NCBI GenBank assembly: GCA_023038255.1
Contig: CP082927.1
Location: 944,146 to 1,008,145 of the forward strand
Direction of reading: 5' to 3'
Source: Candidatus Peribacteria bacterium
GTDB taxonomy: Bacteria > Patescibacteriota > Gracilibacteria > Peribacterales > Peribacteraceae
Length of the DNA: 64,000 nt
Below the pieces are notes generated by a model. That model was given only the letters and a program-made list of their open reading frames with translations. It did not search any database and was not told where the DNA came from. Of the stretch, positions 32,958 through 40,722 are shown piece after piece. How positions within the stretch are numbered: the stretch's first letter is position 1; each line of letters starts with the position of its first letter. The position numbers and the translations under genes were made by a program.

Positions 32958-35180
32958 TTAGCGGCGGAATCCACCTGGACGGCCACCACCGAATCCACCC
33001 GGGCGTCCTCCACTCATCGGCGGGCGGCGGACTGGGGCAACGTAGCCTTCCGGAGGCGCAGTCATCTGCTTGAGAGACATGCGGGTCTTGCCTTCCTGTG
33101 CATCGAATTCGACACACTTGGCCTGGATCACATCGCCGACTTTCACGACGTCTTCGACCTTCTCGGTACGACCCCATGCGAGCTCGGAGATGTGGATCAT
33201 TGCATCTTTGCCCTTCAGGAATTCAACGATGGCACCGGTGCCGTCAATGATGCGGACAACCTTACATTCGTAGACCTTTCCGACTTCCGGCTTGGCAACA
33301 ATGCCTTCAATCCACTCCTTCGCCTTCGCCATTGAGTCTCCGTTGAGAGCCGTGACGAACACGAGTCCGCTGTCGTCGATGTCGATTTCGACACCGAGTT
33401 CACCGGTGATCTTCTGGATGGTTTCGCCACCCTTTCCAATCACGAGACGGATATCGTCCGGGTTAATGGTGATGGTTTCGATGCGTGGTGCGTACGGGCT
33501 CATCTCTTTGCGTGGCTCTGGGATAGCTTTGAGCATGACATCGAGAATGAATGCGCGGCCGACTTTGGAACGCTCGAGAGCGTCTGCAAAGACGGAATCC
33601 GGCAGACCCTTGATCTTGATATCCATCTGGATAGCCGTCACACCTTTCGCAGTTCCGGTGAGCTTGAAGTCCATATCACCGCCGAAGTCTTCTTCATCCT
33701 GGAGATCGGAGAGAATGACGTACTGTCCCTTCTCCTCGTCAGAAATAAGACCGAGCGCGATTCCGGACACCGGAGCACTGATTGGCACACCGGCAGCCAT
33801 GAGCGCGAGTGTGGAACCACAGGTTGCAGCCATGGAGGATGAACCGTTACTTTCGAGGATTTCGGTAACAGTGCGGATGGTGTACGGGAATTCGGCTTCC
33901 GTCGGGAGCACCGGCAGGAGTCCGCGCTGTGCGAGGTTTCCGTGTCCGATTTCGCGGTTACCGGTCATCAGGCGATTGGATGTTTCACCAACGGAGAACG
34001 GCGGGAAGTTATAGTGGTGCATGTAGCGGAGTTCATGCTCCCCTTCCATTCCCTCCACGAGCTGCTTGTCACCCGGGGATCCGAGCGTACAGGTCGTCAT
34101 ACCCTGCGTCTCTCCACGCTGGAAGAGAGCGGAGCCATGCACACGCTTCGGAAGAATATCCACTTCTGCAGTCAGCGGGCGGATTTCATCAATCTTGCGG
34201 CTGCTCATGCGAATACCCTCTTCGAGGACGAGGCGGCGCATTTCATTCTTGATAATTTTGTCGAGGAACACGGACCCATGTGTGTAGAGGGTTGCCAGTG
34301 TTTCATCGTCGCCGGCCGGACCGTACTTCTCTTCGAGCTTCGCGTTGGCATCGGCAATAAGCTGATTGAAAATCGCGCGGCGGGCCTTCTTGGACATGTC
34401 GTCCTTAATCGCCTTGCTGATGGTCGGCACTGCCCATTCCTTCAGATAGTTGTACCCTTCTTCGTGCATGAACGGCGCCTCGACCACAAACTTCTCTTTA
34501 CCGATTTCCTTGCGGATTTCGTCGAGGAACTTTGCGATTTTCTGTGCCCACTTCTTTCCGAATTCAATTGCGCGGAGGATATCAGCCTCAGGCACCTGGT
34601 TGGCACCGGCTTCAATCATCACCACACGTTCGAGTGAGGCGGTGAGGAACATATCGAGGTCGCTTTTCTTGAGAGCTTCCACAGACGGATTCAACACGAG
34701 TTCGCCGCCGATCAATCCAACACGGACAGATCCGAGAGCGCCTTCGAACGGACAATCGGAGATGGCAACAGCAAGGCTGGCTGCATTTGCCGCGAGGACA
34801 TCGTGTTCATTTTCACCGTCGTACGAGAGGACGGTGCAGAACACCTGGATGTCGTTTCTCATGTACTTCGGGAACATCGGGCGAAGACCGCGATCAATCA
34901 CACGGGCAAGGAGCACGTAGTCATCACTCGGACGACCTTCGCGCTTGCGGTAACGACCGCCGCAGATTTTGCCGCCTGCGTAGTACTTTTCCTGATACAC
35001 CAGCTGGAGCGGCAGGAAATCGACGCCGTCGCGCGGCTTTTCGGACACTGTCACGTTACCCATACAGACGGTATCACCCATCTGCGCAAGTACGGTGGCA
35101 TTGGCCTGACGGGCGATTTTGCCCGTCGAGAATGTGAGCTTCTGATCACCCAGCTCAAGGGTGTATTGCTTTTCAGCCAT
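32958..35180 (-). CDS. pnp: Polyribonucleotide nucleotidyltransferase (PNPase)
   Basis: A 740-residue 3'-5' phosphorolytic exoribonuclease. Order: RNase PH core 1 (about 10-135), an all-helical linker, RNase PH core 2 with DEEDFGGDMDFKLTGTAKG (catalytic Asp and Lys), a KH domain (RLVIGKGGETIQKITGELG) and an S1 domain (GAIVEFLKGKDAMIHISEL). The tail is Gly/Arg-rich (SGGRPGGFGGGRPGGF). The ATG at 35178-35180 was chosen because MAEKQYTLELGDQ begins the first domain and has a CT-rich leader. rpsO, its common partner, is 1.3 kb upstream in the same direction but separated by a terminator. Confidence 0.96.
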   Translation of the reverse strand: MAEKQYTLELGDQKLTFSTGKIARQANATVLAQMGDTVCMGNVTVSEKPRDGVDFLPLQLVYQEKYYAGGKICGGRYRKREGRPSDDYVLLARVIDRGLRPMFPKYMRNDIQVFCTVLSYDGENEHDVLAANAASLAVAISDCPFEGALGSVRVGLIGGELVLNPSVEALKKSDLDMFLTASLERVVMIEAGANQVPEADILRAIEFGKKWAQKIAKFLDEIRKEIGKEKFVVEAPFMHEEGYNYLKEWAVPTISKAIKDDMSKKARRAIFNQLIADANAKLEEKYGPAGDDETLATLYTHGSVFLDKIIKNEMRRLVLEEGIRMSSRKIDEIRPLTAEVDILPKRVHGSALFQRGETQGMTTCTLGSPGDKQLVEGMEGEHELRYMHHYNFPPFSVGETSNRLMTGNREIGHGNLAQRGLLPVLPTEAEFPYTIRTVTEILESNGSSSMAATCGSTLALMAAGVPISAPVSGIALGLISDEEKGQYVILSDLQDEEDFGGDMDFKLTGTAKGVTAIQMDIKIKGLPDSVFADALERSKVGRAFILDVMLKAIPEPRKEMSPYAPRIETITINPDDIRLVIGKGGETIQKITGELGVEIDIDDSGLVFVTALNGDSMAKAKEWIEGIVAKPEVGKVYECKVVRIIDGTGAIVEFLKGKDAMIHISELAWGRTEKVEDVVKVGDVIQAKCVEFDAQEGKTRMSLKQMTAPPEGYVAPVRRPPMSGGRPGGFGGGRPGGFRR

Positions 35181-35353
35181 AAAAATAAGAAGAAAGGATA
35201 CGAAAAACCTTTCCTCTACTGAGACTCTACCTACCAGAGTGGATTCACATTTCAGTATCCGCGCACGGAGACTCGAACGTAAACCCAGAAGGAAGCAGGG
35301 AGACGGCAGAGGGAAGGAACTAGGGATAGTATACAGATTTTGACATTTTAAGG

Positions 35354-35384
35354 AAAGCCCCATTCTCAGGGAAAATGGGGCTTT
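35354..35384. terminator. Bidirectional-type hairpin
   Basis: AAAGCCCCAT (35354-35363) pairs exactly with ATGGGGCTTT (35375-35384). It sits after the small gene ending at 35399 (minus strand). T-runs are short on both sides, so efficiency is uncertain. Confidence 0.6.
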
Positions 35385-35398
35385 CTCTTACATCTTTG

Positions 35399-35677
35399 CT
35401 AAGAAAGCTTCTCACCAGTGAAGGGATCAAAAATCCATCGATGAGGATAAGAATCTCCCTCACGATAGTTCTTGCGACCACACCCGCCAATACAGGGACG
35501 ATAGTAGAGAACGTCATCCTCCACGCCCCATGCAACGACCAAGCCAGGAACCCGATGCAAAAACTGCTTTCCATAATACGTAAATTCAAGCGTATCCAGA
35601 CGCTCCCCTGTAAACGGGTGAAAGATCATCCCCTCACCATGATTCAATTGCCGGGCTGTATATGCACGTCGGAACAT
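35399..35677 (-). CDS. Small protein with duplicated IFxPFTGExL motif and a strong Shine-Dalgarno
   Basis: A 92-residue protein. The motif occurs twice: IFHPFTGERL (about 18-27) and IFDPFTGEKL (about 82-91), the second at the very end. Between them lie Tyr/Trp-rich strands (EFTYYGKQFLH, VAWGVEDDVLYYRP) and a CIGGCGRK pair of Cys. No family recognised. The leader holds AAGGAGG eight bases before the ATG, which is exceptional in this window. That suggests either acquisition from another lineage or special translational control. It lies between the TrpR-like gene and pnp, same strand. Confidence 0.68.
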   Translation of the reverse strand: MFRRAYTARQLNHGEGMIFHPFTGERLDTLEFTYYGKQFLHRVPGLVVAWGVEDDVLYYRPCIGGCGRKNYREGDSYPHRWIFDPFTGEKLS

Positions 35678-35807
35678 ACTGAAATCCTCCTTCTCTTTCT
35701 AAGCATTGATGTAAAAGATCTGCAGCGCCAAAAGAAAAATCTTTTGGCCATGCCCTGCGCACGTGAGCAGAGCGCACTGCAGACGAATCATCTTCAACGC
35801 GCTCCGC

Positions 35808-35993
35808 TCAGGAAAGAGGCAGCACACGGCTGCCTTCTCCCCACCCTCCTTGTCTGCTTCTCGGAAAAGAATTCGCAATTTTTTTGTGATACTTCGTTAT
35901 GGCATCTGTAACCTGAAGCACCACATTCACCGGCTCCGGCAGCACAACTGCTTCCGGATTCGTCTCTGCCGATGGCAATGCTTCTGTACTCAT
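35808..35993 (-). CDS. Doubtful small protein
   Basis: A frame of 61 residues starting MSTEALPSAETNPEAVVLPE. The first 45 residues look protein-like (VNVVLQVTDAITKYHKKIAN), the last 15 do not. The rest of the 396-base gap (35678-36074) holds a strong hairpin GCCAAAAGA / TCTTTTGGC (35727-35748) and the palindrome TCCGCCT-T-AGGCGGA (36053-36067), just past the end of the TrpR-like gene. No promoter was found for this frame. Confidence 0.3.
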   Translation of the reverse strand: MSTEALPSAETNPEAVVLPEPVNVVLQVTDAITKYHKKIANSFPRSRQGGWGEGSRVLPLS

Positions 35994-36074
35994 GTAACGT
36001 TGCAACGGTACATCAGGACACACGACAGATCAAGAGCATTTTAACAGGTCGATCCGCCTTAGGCGGACGAGACC

Positions 36075-36359
36075 CTATTTCTTCTGTAACTTGCCTAGAA
36101 AATGCTTGAATCCCCCTTCGCCAAACTGCAGCATGCGACTTCCCCGGGTGATTTTACTGATGCTGATCTCCAGTTTTTCTGCAATCTCGCGCTGGGGCAT
36201 TCCCTTGTTAAGCGCCTGAATCAGTTGCCAGCGTTCTGCGAGCGACTCCAGTTCCTGCGGTGTGAGGATATCGGTCAGGAGCAGCTTTGCTTCTTTCTCG
36301 TCTTCAACAGATGCAAAGAGTTCGTAGAGTTCGGCGATGTGCTTTTTGGAAACGGCCAT
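36075..36359 (-). CDS. TrpR/YerC-family DNA-binding regulator
   Basis: A 94-residue helical protein of the Trp-repressor superfamily (YerC/YecD branch). Key part: LTPQELESLAERWQLIQALNKG followed by the helix-turn-helix MPQREIAEKLEISISKITRG. TrpR itself binds tryptophan; YerC-type members lack a known ligand, and none can be read here. It lies downstream of rpsO after a terminator, on the same strand, in a region with no tryptophan genes. Target genes are unknown. Confidence 0.87.
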   Translation of the reverse strand: MAVSKKHIAELYELFASVEDEKEAKLLLTDILTPQELESLAERWQLIQALNKGMPQREIAEKLEISISKITRGSRMLQFGEGGFKHFLGKLQKK

Positions 36360-36390
36360 ACAGAAAGAATACTCCGGGGCCGGTTCCGAT

Positions 36391-36418
36391 ACAAAAAAGG
36401 CTCCTTGCGGAGCCTTTT
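36391..36418 (-). terminator. Intrinsic terminator of rpsO
   Basis: AAAAGGCTCC / GGAGCCTTTT stem with TTGC loop; on the minus strand it runs into T6. Confidence 0.92.
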
Positions 36419-36435
36419 GAATGCTGGATGATCAT

Positions 36436-36705
36436 TTATTTCTTGAGCCCGTGTGTTTCGAGAACCTTCTGGTACTCGTTCGGCTTGTTCATGCGGAGGT
36501 AGTTCAAAAGTTTGCGGCGCTGTGCAACCTTACCAAGCAGTCCACGGCGTGCGGAATGATCCTTCTTGTGTTCCTGAAGGTGGCCGGTGAGGAGACCGAT
36601 TTCCTTGGTGAGGATAGCGATCTGCACCTGCGGGGAGCCGGTATCCTTTTCGTGGATCTGGCTGTCCGTGATCAGTTTCTTCTTGGTTTTGCGCTTGATG
36701 GCCAT
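36436..36705 (-). CDS. rpsO: 30S ribosomal protein S15
   Basis: An 89-residue S15 of exactly the usual length. It binds the 16S central domain early in assembly. It contains DTGSPQVQIAILTKEIGLLT, the helix HLQEHKKDHSARRGLLGKV and the final LNYLRMNKPNEYQKVLETHGLKK-type ending. The ATG at 36703-36705 was chosen; the frame is open upstream, but MAIKRKTKK is the S15-like start. The leader is GTTGTCTCCTCCCCACTTACC, pyrimidine-rich and SD-less. Confidence 0.97.
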   Translation of the reverse strand: MAIKRKTKKKLITDSQIHEKDTGSPQVQIAILTKEIGLLTGHLQEHKKDHSARRGLLGKVAQRRKLLNYLRMNKPNEYQKVLETHGLKK

Positions 36706-36857
36706 GGTAAGTGGGGAGGAGACAACAAAAATAAGGAGTCCACCGAGCCTCTGGAAGCAAAAGCGCTTTCTGAAGCACGGATAGGCGCCTATTGTACGAA
36801 AACGCCAAAAATTGGCAAGTGAAAATGACATTGTTTTCGGCCGAAGAGTGTACTAAC

Positions 36858-36888
36858 GTTCACCCTTCGGCTACGCTCAGGGGTGAAC
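36858..36888. repeat. Dispersed palindromic repeat (CCCTTCG-CTCAGGG family)
   Basis: GTTCACCC (36858-36865) pairs with GGGTGAAC (36881-36888). The inside, TTCGGCTACGCTCAG, matches the copy at 59971 read on its minus strand. Confidence 0.7.
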
Positions 36889-36944
36889 CCCATGCTCTAT
36901 AGAACGAAAAAATGATACGATGAATTCCCTTTTCTTTCATTCTT

Positions 36945-38171
36945 ATGACCACAGCCTCTATCATCCTCGGAATCCTCGGCCTTGCCGGCATCGGGTACAT
37001 TGCCTGGAAGCTCTCTGTAAAACAGGAAATTCAGGCAGATAACACGCAGGAACTCCGCGAAGAAAATGCGCAGCTGAAGGCCGAGCTCAATCAGCGGACA
37101 GAGGAAATCGGACGGATGACTGTCAAAATTGATGCGGAGCGGTCTGAGAAGGACAAGTGGGCGGGAACCAACAAGCAGATGTTTCTGGAGGCAACCAAGC
37201 TTGAAGCAAAAATTGAGGCACTGACGATGGAGCGCGACAGCCTGAAGAAACAGGTGGTGAAGTTTGAAACAGACAAAGAACAGCATGAGCGTGATTTTTC
37301 CGAGAAGATGACCAGACTGGAAGGTATAAAACTCAGCCTGGATCAGGAGCGCCAGCGTGTGATCCGTGAAGACGAGGAGCGCAGAGCGCAGGAGCTTCTG
37401 GAACGCGATCGCCTCTGGGCTGACCACGAAAACGGTGTGATTGCCACACTGACGGATCTGTGTAAGCAGCCGCAGTTTGCGTTCACGTCGTACTCCAACA
37501 CCAATTTACCGGAAGGATTTGATGGCAGCCTGAAGCCGGATTTCATGATTGAGTTTTTGGACCAGTATGTCGTGTTCGATGCAAAAGTCTCGAAAGCAAA
37601 AAGCCTGCAGACCTACGTAAATGATCAGGTGAAAAAGACGGTGGAGAAAGTAAAAAACAACGAGCGTATCTACAAATGGATTTTCCTCGTCGTCCCGGCA
37701 ACAGCGCTCAGCGAGCTCAAAGTGCATCACTATCCGGTGGAAGGGTATCAGCTCTTCGTCATCTCTCCGGAAGCCATTCCTGCCGTCCTTGCCTCTCTCA
37801 AAAATATCACGCGCTACGAATTTGCCGAGCAGATGGACCCGCAGCAGCGCGAGAACATTATCCAGACCATTGCCGAACTCGACTTCCACGTAAACCTCCG
37901 GAACGCCGTCGATATTGTCATGTCAAAAATGGGCGTTGATCTGCTCCGCAAAACCCAGCGGATTGATCCGGCCATTGCCGACGAAGTGGCTCTCAAGAAA
38001 ATCCCGATGAACGCAAAAGCATCTGTTGCAGCCACGGAAATCAAAAAAATCGTCAGTGATTTCACGGCGCAGAATGTCGAGGCACAACGCCTGGTCTCAC
38101 CGGATGCACCCGTAAAAAAGCAGAGCCTGAATGACGCTGAGACATTACTGACAGACACGCTCTTTTCATGA
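36945..38171 (+). CDS. RmuC-like protein: membrane helix, coiled coil, nuclease-like domain
   Basis: A 408-residue protein. One N-terminal membrane helix (about 4-22), a long coiled coil (about 28-160), and a C-terminal domain (about 165-360) with the PD-(D/E)XK-like pattern KPDFMIEF followed by VVFDAKVSKAKSL. That is the RmuC layout; RmuC limits DNA inversion events in E. coli and is predicted to be a nuclease. Sequence similarity beyond the motif is moderate, so RmuC-like is as far as I go. It is followed by a UvrD/PcrA helicase on the same strand, fitting a DNA-repair role. Leader TTCCCTTTTCTTTCATTCTT has no Shine-Dalgarno. Confidence 0.8.
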   Translation: MTTASIILGILGLAGIGYIAWKLSVKQEIQADNTQELREENAQLKAELNQRTEEIGRMTVKIDAERSEKDKWAGTNKQMFLEATKLEAKIEALTMERDSLKKQVVKFETDKEQHERDFSEKMTRLEGIKLSLDQERQRVIREDEERRAQELLERDRLWADHENGVIATLTDLCKQPQFAFTSYSNTNLPEGFDGSLKPDFMIEFLDQYVVFDAKVSKAKSLQTYVNDQVKKTVEKVKNNERIYKWIFLVVPATALSELKVHHYPVEGYQLFVISPEAIPAVLASLKNITRYEFAEQMDPQQRENIIQTIAELDFHVNLRNAVDIVMSKMGVDLLRKTQRIDPAIADEVALKKIPMNAKASVAATEIKKIVSDFTAQNVEAQRLVSPDAPVKKQSLNDAETLLTDTLFS

Positions 38172-38304
38172 AAACGAGCAACAAGCAACCAGGAACAAAA
38201 CTCCGTTCGCTCAAGAAAAATAAGAATTTCTTCCAGGGCTCCCGAAAAGACAATTGTCAGGGAAACTTGGTCGAGACCCGTCCCCTTTCCGCTACACTCC
38301 CTCC

Positions 38305-40575
38305 GTGGAAACCCTCAACAACGACGCGATTTTGAATGGCCTGAATGAAGAGCAGCAGCAAGCAGTGCTCCAGACAAACGGACCTGTGCTTATTCTGGCT
38401 GGAGCGGGTTCAGGCAAGACGCGCGCACTCACGCACCGCATTGCGTATCTCATCAGCAAAGGCGTACAGCCGTGGCAGATCCTCTCGGTCACTTTCACGA
38501 ACAAGGCGGCCACCGAGATGAAAGAGCGCATCAAATCGATGCTGCATTTGAGCGATCCGGATACGCCGGGCCCATTCGACCAGTCGCAGGGTGACCGACA
38601 TTCAAAACTGCCGGTGATGGGAACATTTCACAGTATTTGTGTCCGCATTCTCCGGCGCGACATTGAAAAGCTCGGACGCGACCGGAACTTCGTGATTTAC
38701 GATGGGGACGATCAGGAGAAACTAATGAAGACAGTCCTGAAAGACATGCGCATTCCGGAGGAGGAAATGAAGGCGCGCGCGGCGCTCAGTTATATCGGCA
38801 AATTCAAGTCTGAAGCCTACAGTCCGAAGGAAGCTCTCGCGCAAGCAACGACCGATAAAATGATTAAAATTGCCCAGATGTACGAGCGGTACCAGACGGC
38901 ACTGCGCCAGAGTAATGCACTCGATTTTGATGACCTGATTCTTGAGACCGTTCGCCTCTTTCATGAGTGCCCGGATGTGCTCGATAGGTACCAGGAGACC
39001 TGGCGGTATCTGCATGTGGATGAGTATCAGGATACGAACCACGGACAATATCTGCTGATTACTCTGCTCGCGCAGAAGTACCGGAATATCTGCGTGATCG
39101 GTGATCCGGATCAGTCCATTTACGGTTTCCGCGGTGCGGATATCCGGAACATTCTGGAGTTTGAGAAAGAATATAAAGACGCTGTGCGCATCAAACTCGA
39201 ACAGAACTATCGCTCCACCCAGCCCATTCTGACTGCAGCCGACAAGGTGATTTCTGCAAACCCGAACCGCCCGGACAAGAACATGTGGACCAACCGTACA
39301 GAGGGTCCGATGATTATCGTGAATGAAGTCCGGGACGAACGACGCGAAGCGGAAGAAGTGGTGAAGGCAGTGCAGCAGATGCTCGCAAGTGGAACACCTC
39401 TCCGCGAACAAGTCATTCTGTACCGCACCCATGCACAATCCCGCGTCTTTGAAGAAGCCTGCATGCGCTCCGGCATCCCCTACCGCATTCTGGGCGGCGT
39501 GAAATTCTACGCACGCAAGGAAGTGAAGGATGTGCTCGCGTATCTGTATGCCATCCTGAACCCCTACGACACCGTGTCGATGCTCCGCATTGTAAACGTA
39601 CCGTCGCGCAAAATCGGAGAGACAACGCTGTCCAAAATCCAGGCATTCGCGAGCGAGCAACACCTGAGTCTGTGGGACAGTCTGAACTACGCATCGCAGA
39701 TTGAGACACTGGATGACGGCGTCCGAAACCGCATCAATAATTTCACAGCTCTCCTGAGCCTCTACAAAAACATGTCAAAGACCGTCGTGGTAAGCGCTCT
39801 TGCGGAGCAGTTACTGACCGATCTTGGTATGGAAAAATGGCTGACCGAAGGCGAAGAGGAAGGCGAGGAGCGCTGGCGCAACGTCCAGGAATTGCTGACG
39901 GTTATGCACAAATATGACGCTCTTGATCCGGAAACCTCGCTGATGAGCTTCCTCGAGGAAGTTGCCCTCGTGTCCGAAGTGGACAAGCTGTCAGAGGGCA
40001 GAACCGACGCTCTTACGCTGATGACGCTGCACCTGTGCAAGGGGCTTGAGTTCGAACATGTGATGATTGTGGGCTGCGAGGAAGGCCTCTTCCCGCACAG
40101 CAACAGCATGTACGACAAGGAGCAGCTGGAAGAAGAGCGCCGCATTATGTATGTGGGTATGACACGCGCCAAAACACAGCTGCGACTCTTCTTCGCAAAG
40201 AGCCGCTTCATGTGGGGCGAAGGCAAAAGCAATCCCCACAGCCGCTTCCTGGATGACCTGCCGGAAGAGGTGCTTGAACGCAGAAGTGACGATGTGCTGA
40301 GTGCATTCTCCTGGGCCAGTGGCCAGGGTGAGCAGCGGATGCGCGGCGGCAAACTGGAACCGTTCCGTCAGCAGACAAACGACGTGGAGATCGAGTTCAA
40401 TCAGGATGTGGACTTTGGCGCAGAGGGCGACCCGGATGTCGGCTCCCGTGTGGAGCACCCGCTCTACGGCAAAGGAACAATCGAAACCAAGCGCGGCGAT
40501 ATTGTGGAAATCATTTTTGATGGAGGACCCAAGAAAACCTTCGCCCTCAGCATTGCCCCGCTCAAGCTGCTTTAA
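38305..40575 (+). CDS. pcrA: UvrD/PcrA-type ATP-dependent DNA helicase
   Basis: A 756-residue superfamily 1A 3'-5' helicase. Motifs: Q-motif LNEEQQQAV, Walker A AGAGSGKTRALTHRIAY, TFTNKAATEMKERI (Ia), VDEYQDTN (II), GDPDQSIYGFRGA (III), QNYRST (IV), TLHLCKGLEFEHVMIVG (V) and RRIMYVGMTRAK (VI). The end has a Tudor-like PcrA tail (VEHPLYGKGTIETKRGDIVEI) that in PcrA contacts RNA polymerase or UvrB. The start is taken as GTG at 38305, which gives VETLNNDAILNGLN; an upstream TTG is possible. It unwinds DNA in repair and replication restart. Confidence 0.95.
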   Translation: METLNNDAILNGLNEEQQQAVLQTNGPVLILAGAGSGKTRALTHRIAYLISKGVQPWQILSVTFTNKAATEMKERIKSMLHLSDPDTPGPFDQSQGDRHSKLPVMGTFHSICVRILRRDIEKLGRDRNFVIYDGDDQEKLMKTVLKDMRIPEEEMKARAALSYIGKFKSEAYSPKEALAQATTDKMIKIAQMYERYQTALRQSNALDFDDLILETVRLFHECPDVLDRYQETWRYLHVDEYQDTNHGQYLLITLLAQKYRNICVIGDPDQSIYGFRGADIRNILEFEKEYKDAVRIKLEQNYRSTQPILTAADKVISANPNRPDKNMWTNRTEGPMIIVNEVRDERREAEEVVKAVQQMLASGTPLREQVILYRTHAQSRVFEEACMRSGIPYRILGGVKFYARKEVKDVLAYLYAILNPYDTVSMLRIVNVPSRKIGETTLSKIQAFASEQHLSLWDSLNYASQIETLDDGVRNRINNFTALLSLYKNMSKTVVVSALAEQLLTDLGMEKWLTEGEEEGEERWRNVQELLTVMHKYDALDPETSLMSFLEEVALVSEVDKLSEGRTDALTLMTLHLCKGLEFEHVMIVGCEEGLFPHSNSMYDKEQLEEERRIMYVGMTRAKTQLRLFFAKSRFMWGEGKSNPHSRFLDDLPEEVLERRSDDVLSAFSWASGQGEQRMRGGKLEPFRQQTNDVEIEFNQDVDFGAEGDPDVGSRVEHPLYGKGTIETKRGDIVEIIFDGGPKKTFALSIAPLKLL

Positions 40576-40577
40576 GT

Positions 40578-40661
40578 GTCACTCTGAGCCCAGCTTGCAC
40601 TGAGCGCGACGAAGTGTCGAAGAGTCGACACGAGTCCATGTTTCGACGAGCTCAACATGAC
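40578..40661. repeat. Dispersed inverted repeat (GTCACTCTGAG family)
   Basis: Starts GTCACTCTGAGCCCAGC, ends TTTCGACGAGCTCAACATGAC, with AGTCGACACGAGTCC in the centre. It is the same element as at 32808-32886. Confidence 0.72.
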
Positions 40662-40671
40662 ACACATGTAT

Positions 40672-40701
40672 AAAAAAAACAGGGACCCGATTGGATCCCT
40701 G
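40672..40701 (-). terminator. Intrinsic terminator of the SLH gene
   Basis: CAGGGA / TCCCTG stem with an inner CC / GG pair; on the minus strand it is followed by T8. Confidence 0.88.
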
Positions 40702-40722
40702 CTTTCCATCATAGAACGATTT

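Noticed and set aside
35375-35911. Plus-strand 178-codon frame
   Set aside because: It begins in a terminator hairpin and lies opposite the small gene at 35399, which has a perfect SD.
38168-38335. 55-codon frame MKTSNKQPG... starting at the RmuC-like stop (ATGA overlap)
   Set aside because: It has the overlap expected for coupling, but its second half overlaps the helicase start and it is low-complexity. Left out for lack of support.
38722-39663. 313-codon minus-strand frame opposite the helicase
   Set aside because: It is a shadow of pcrA; Cys/His-rich and without promoter.
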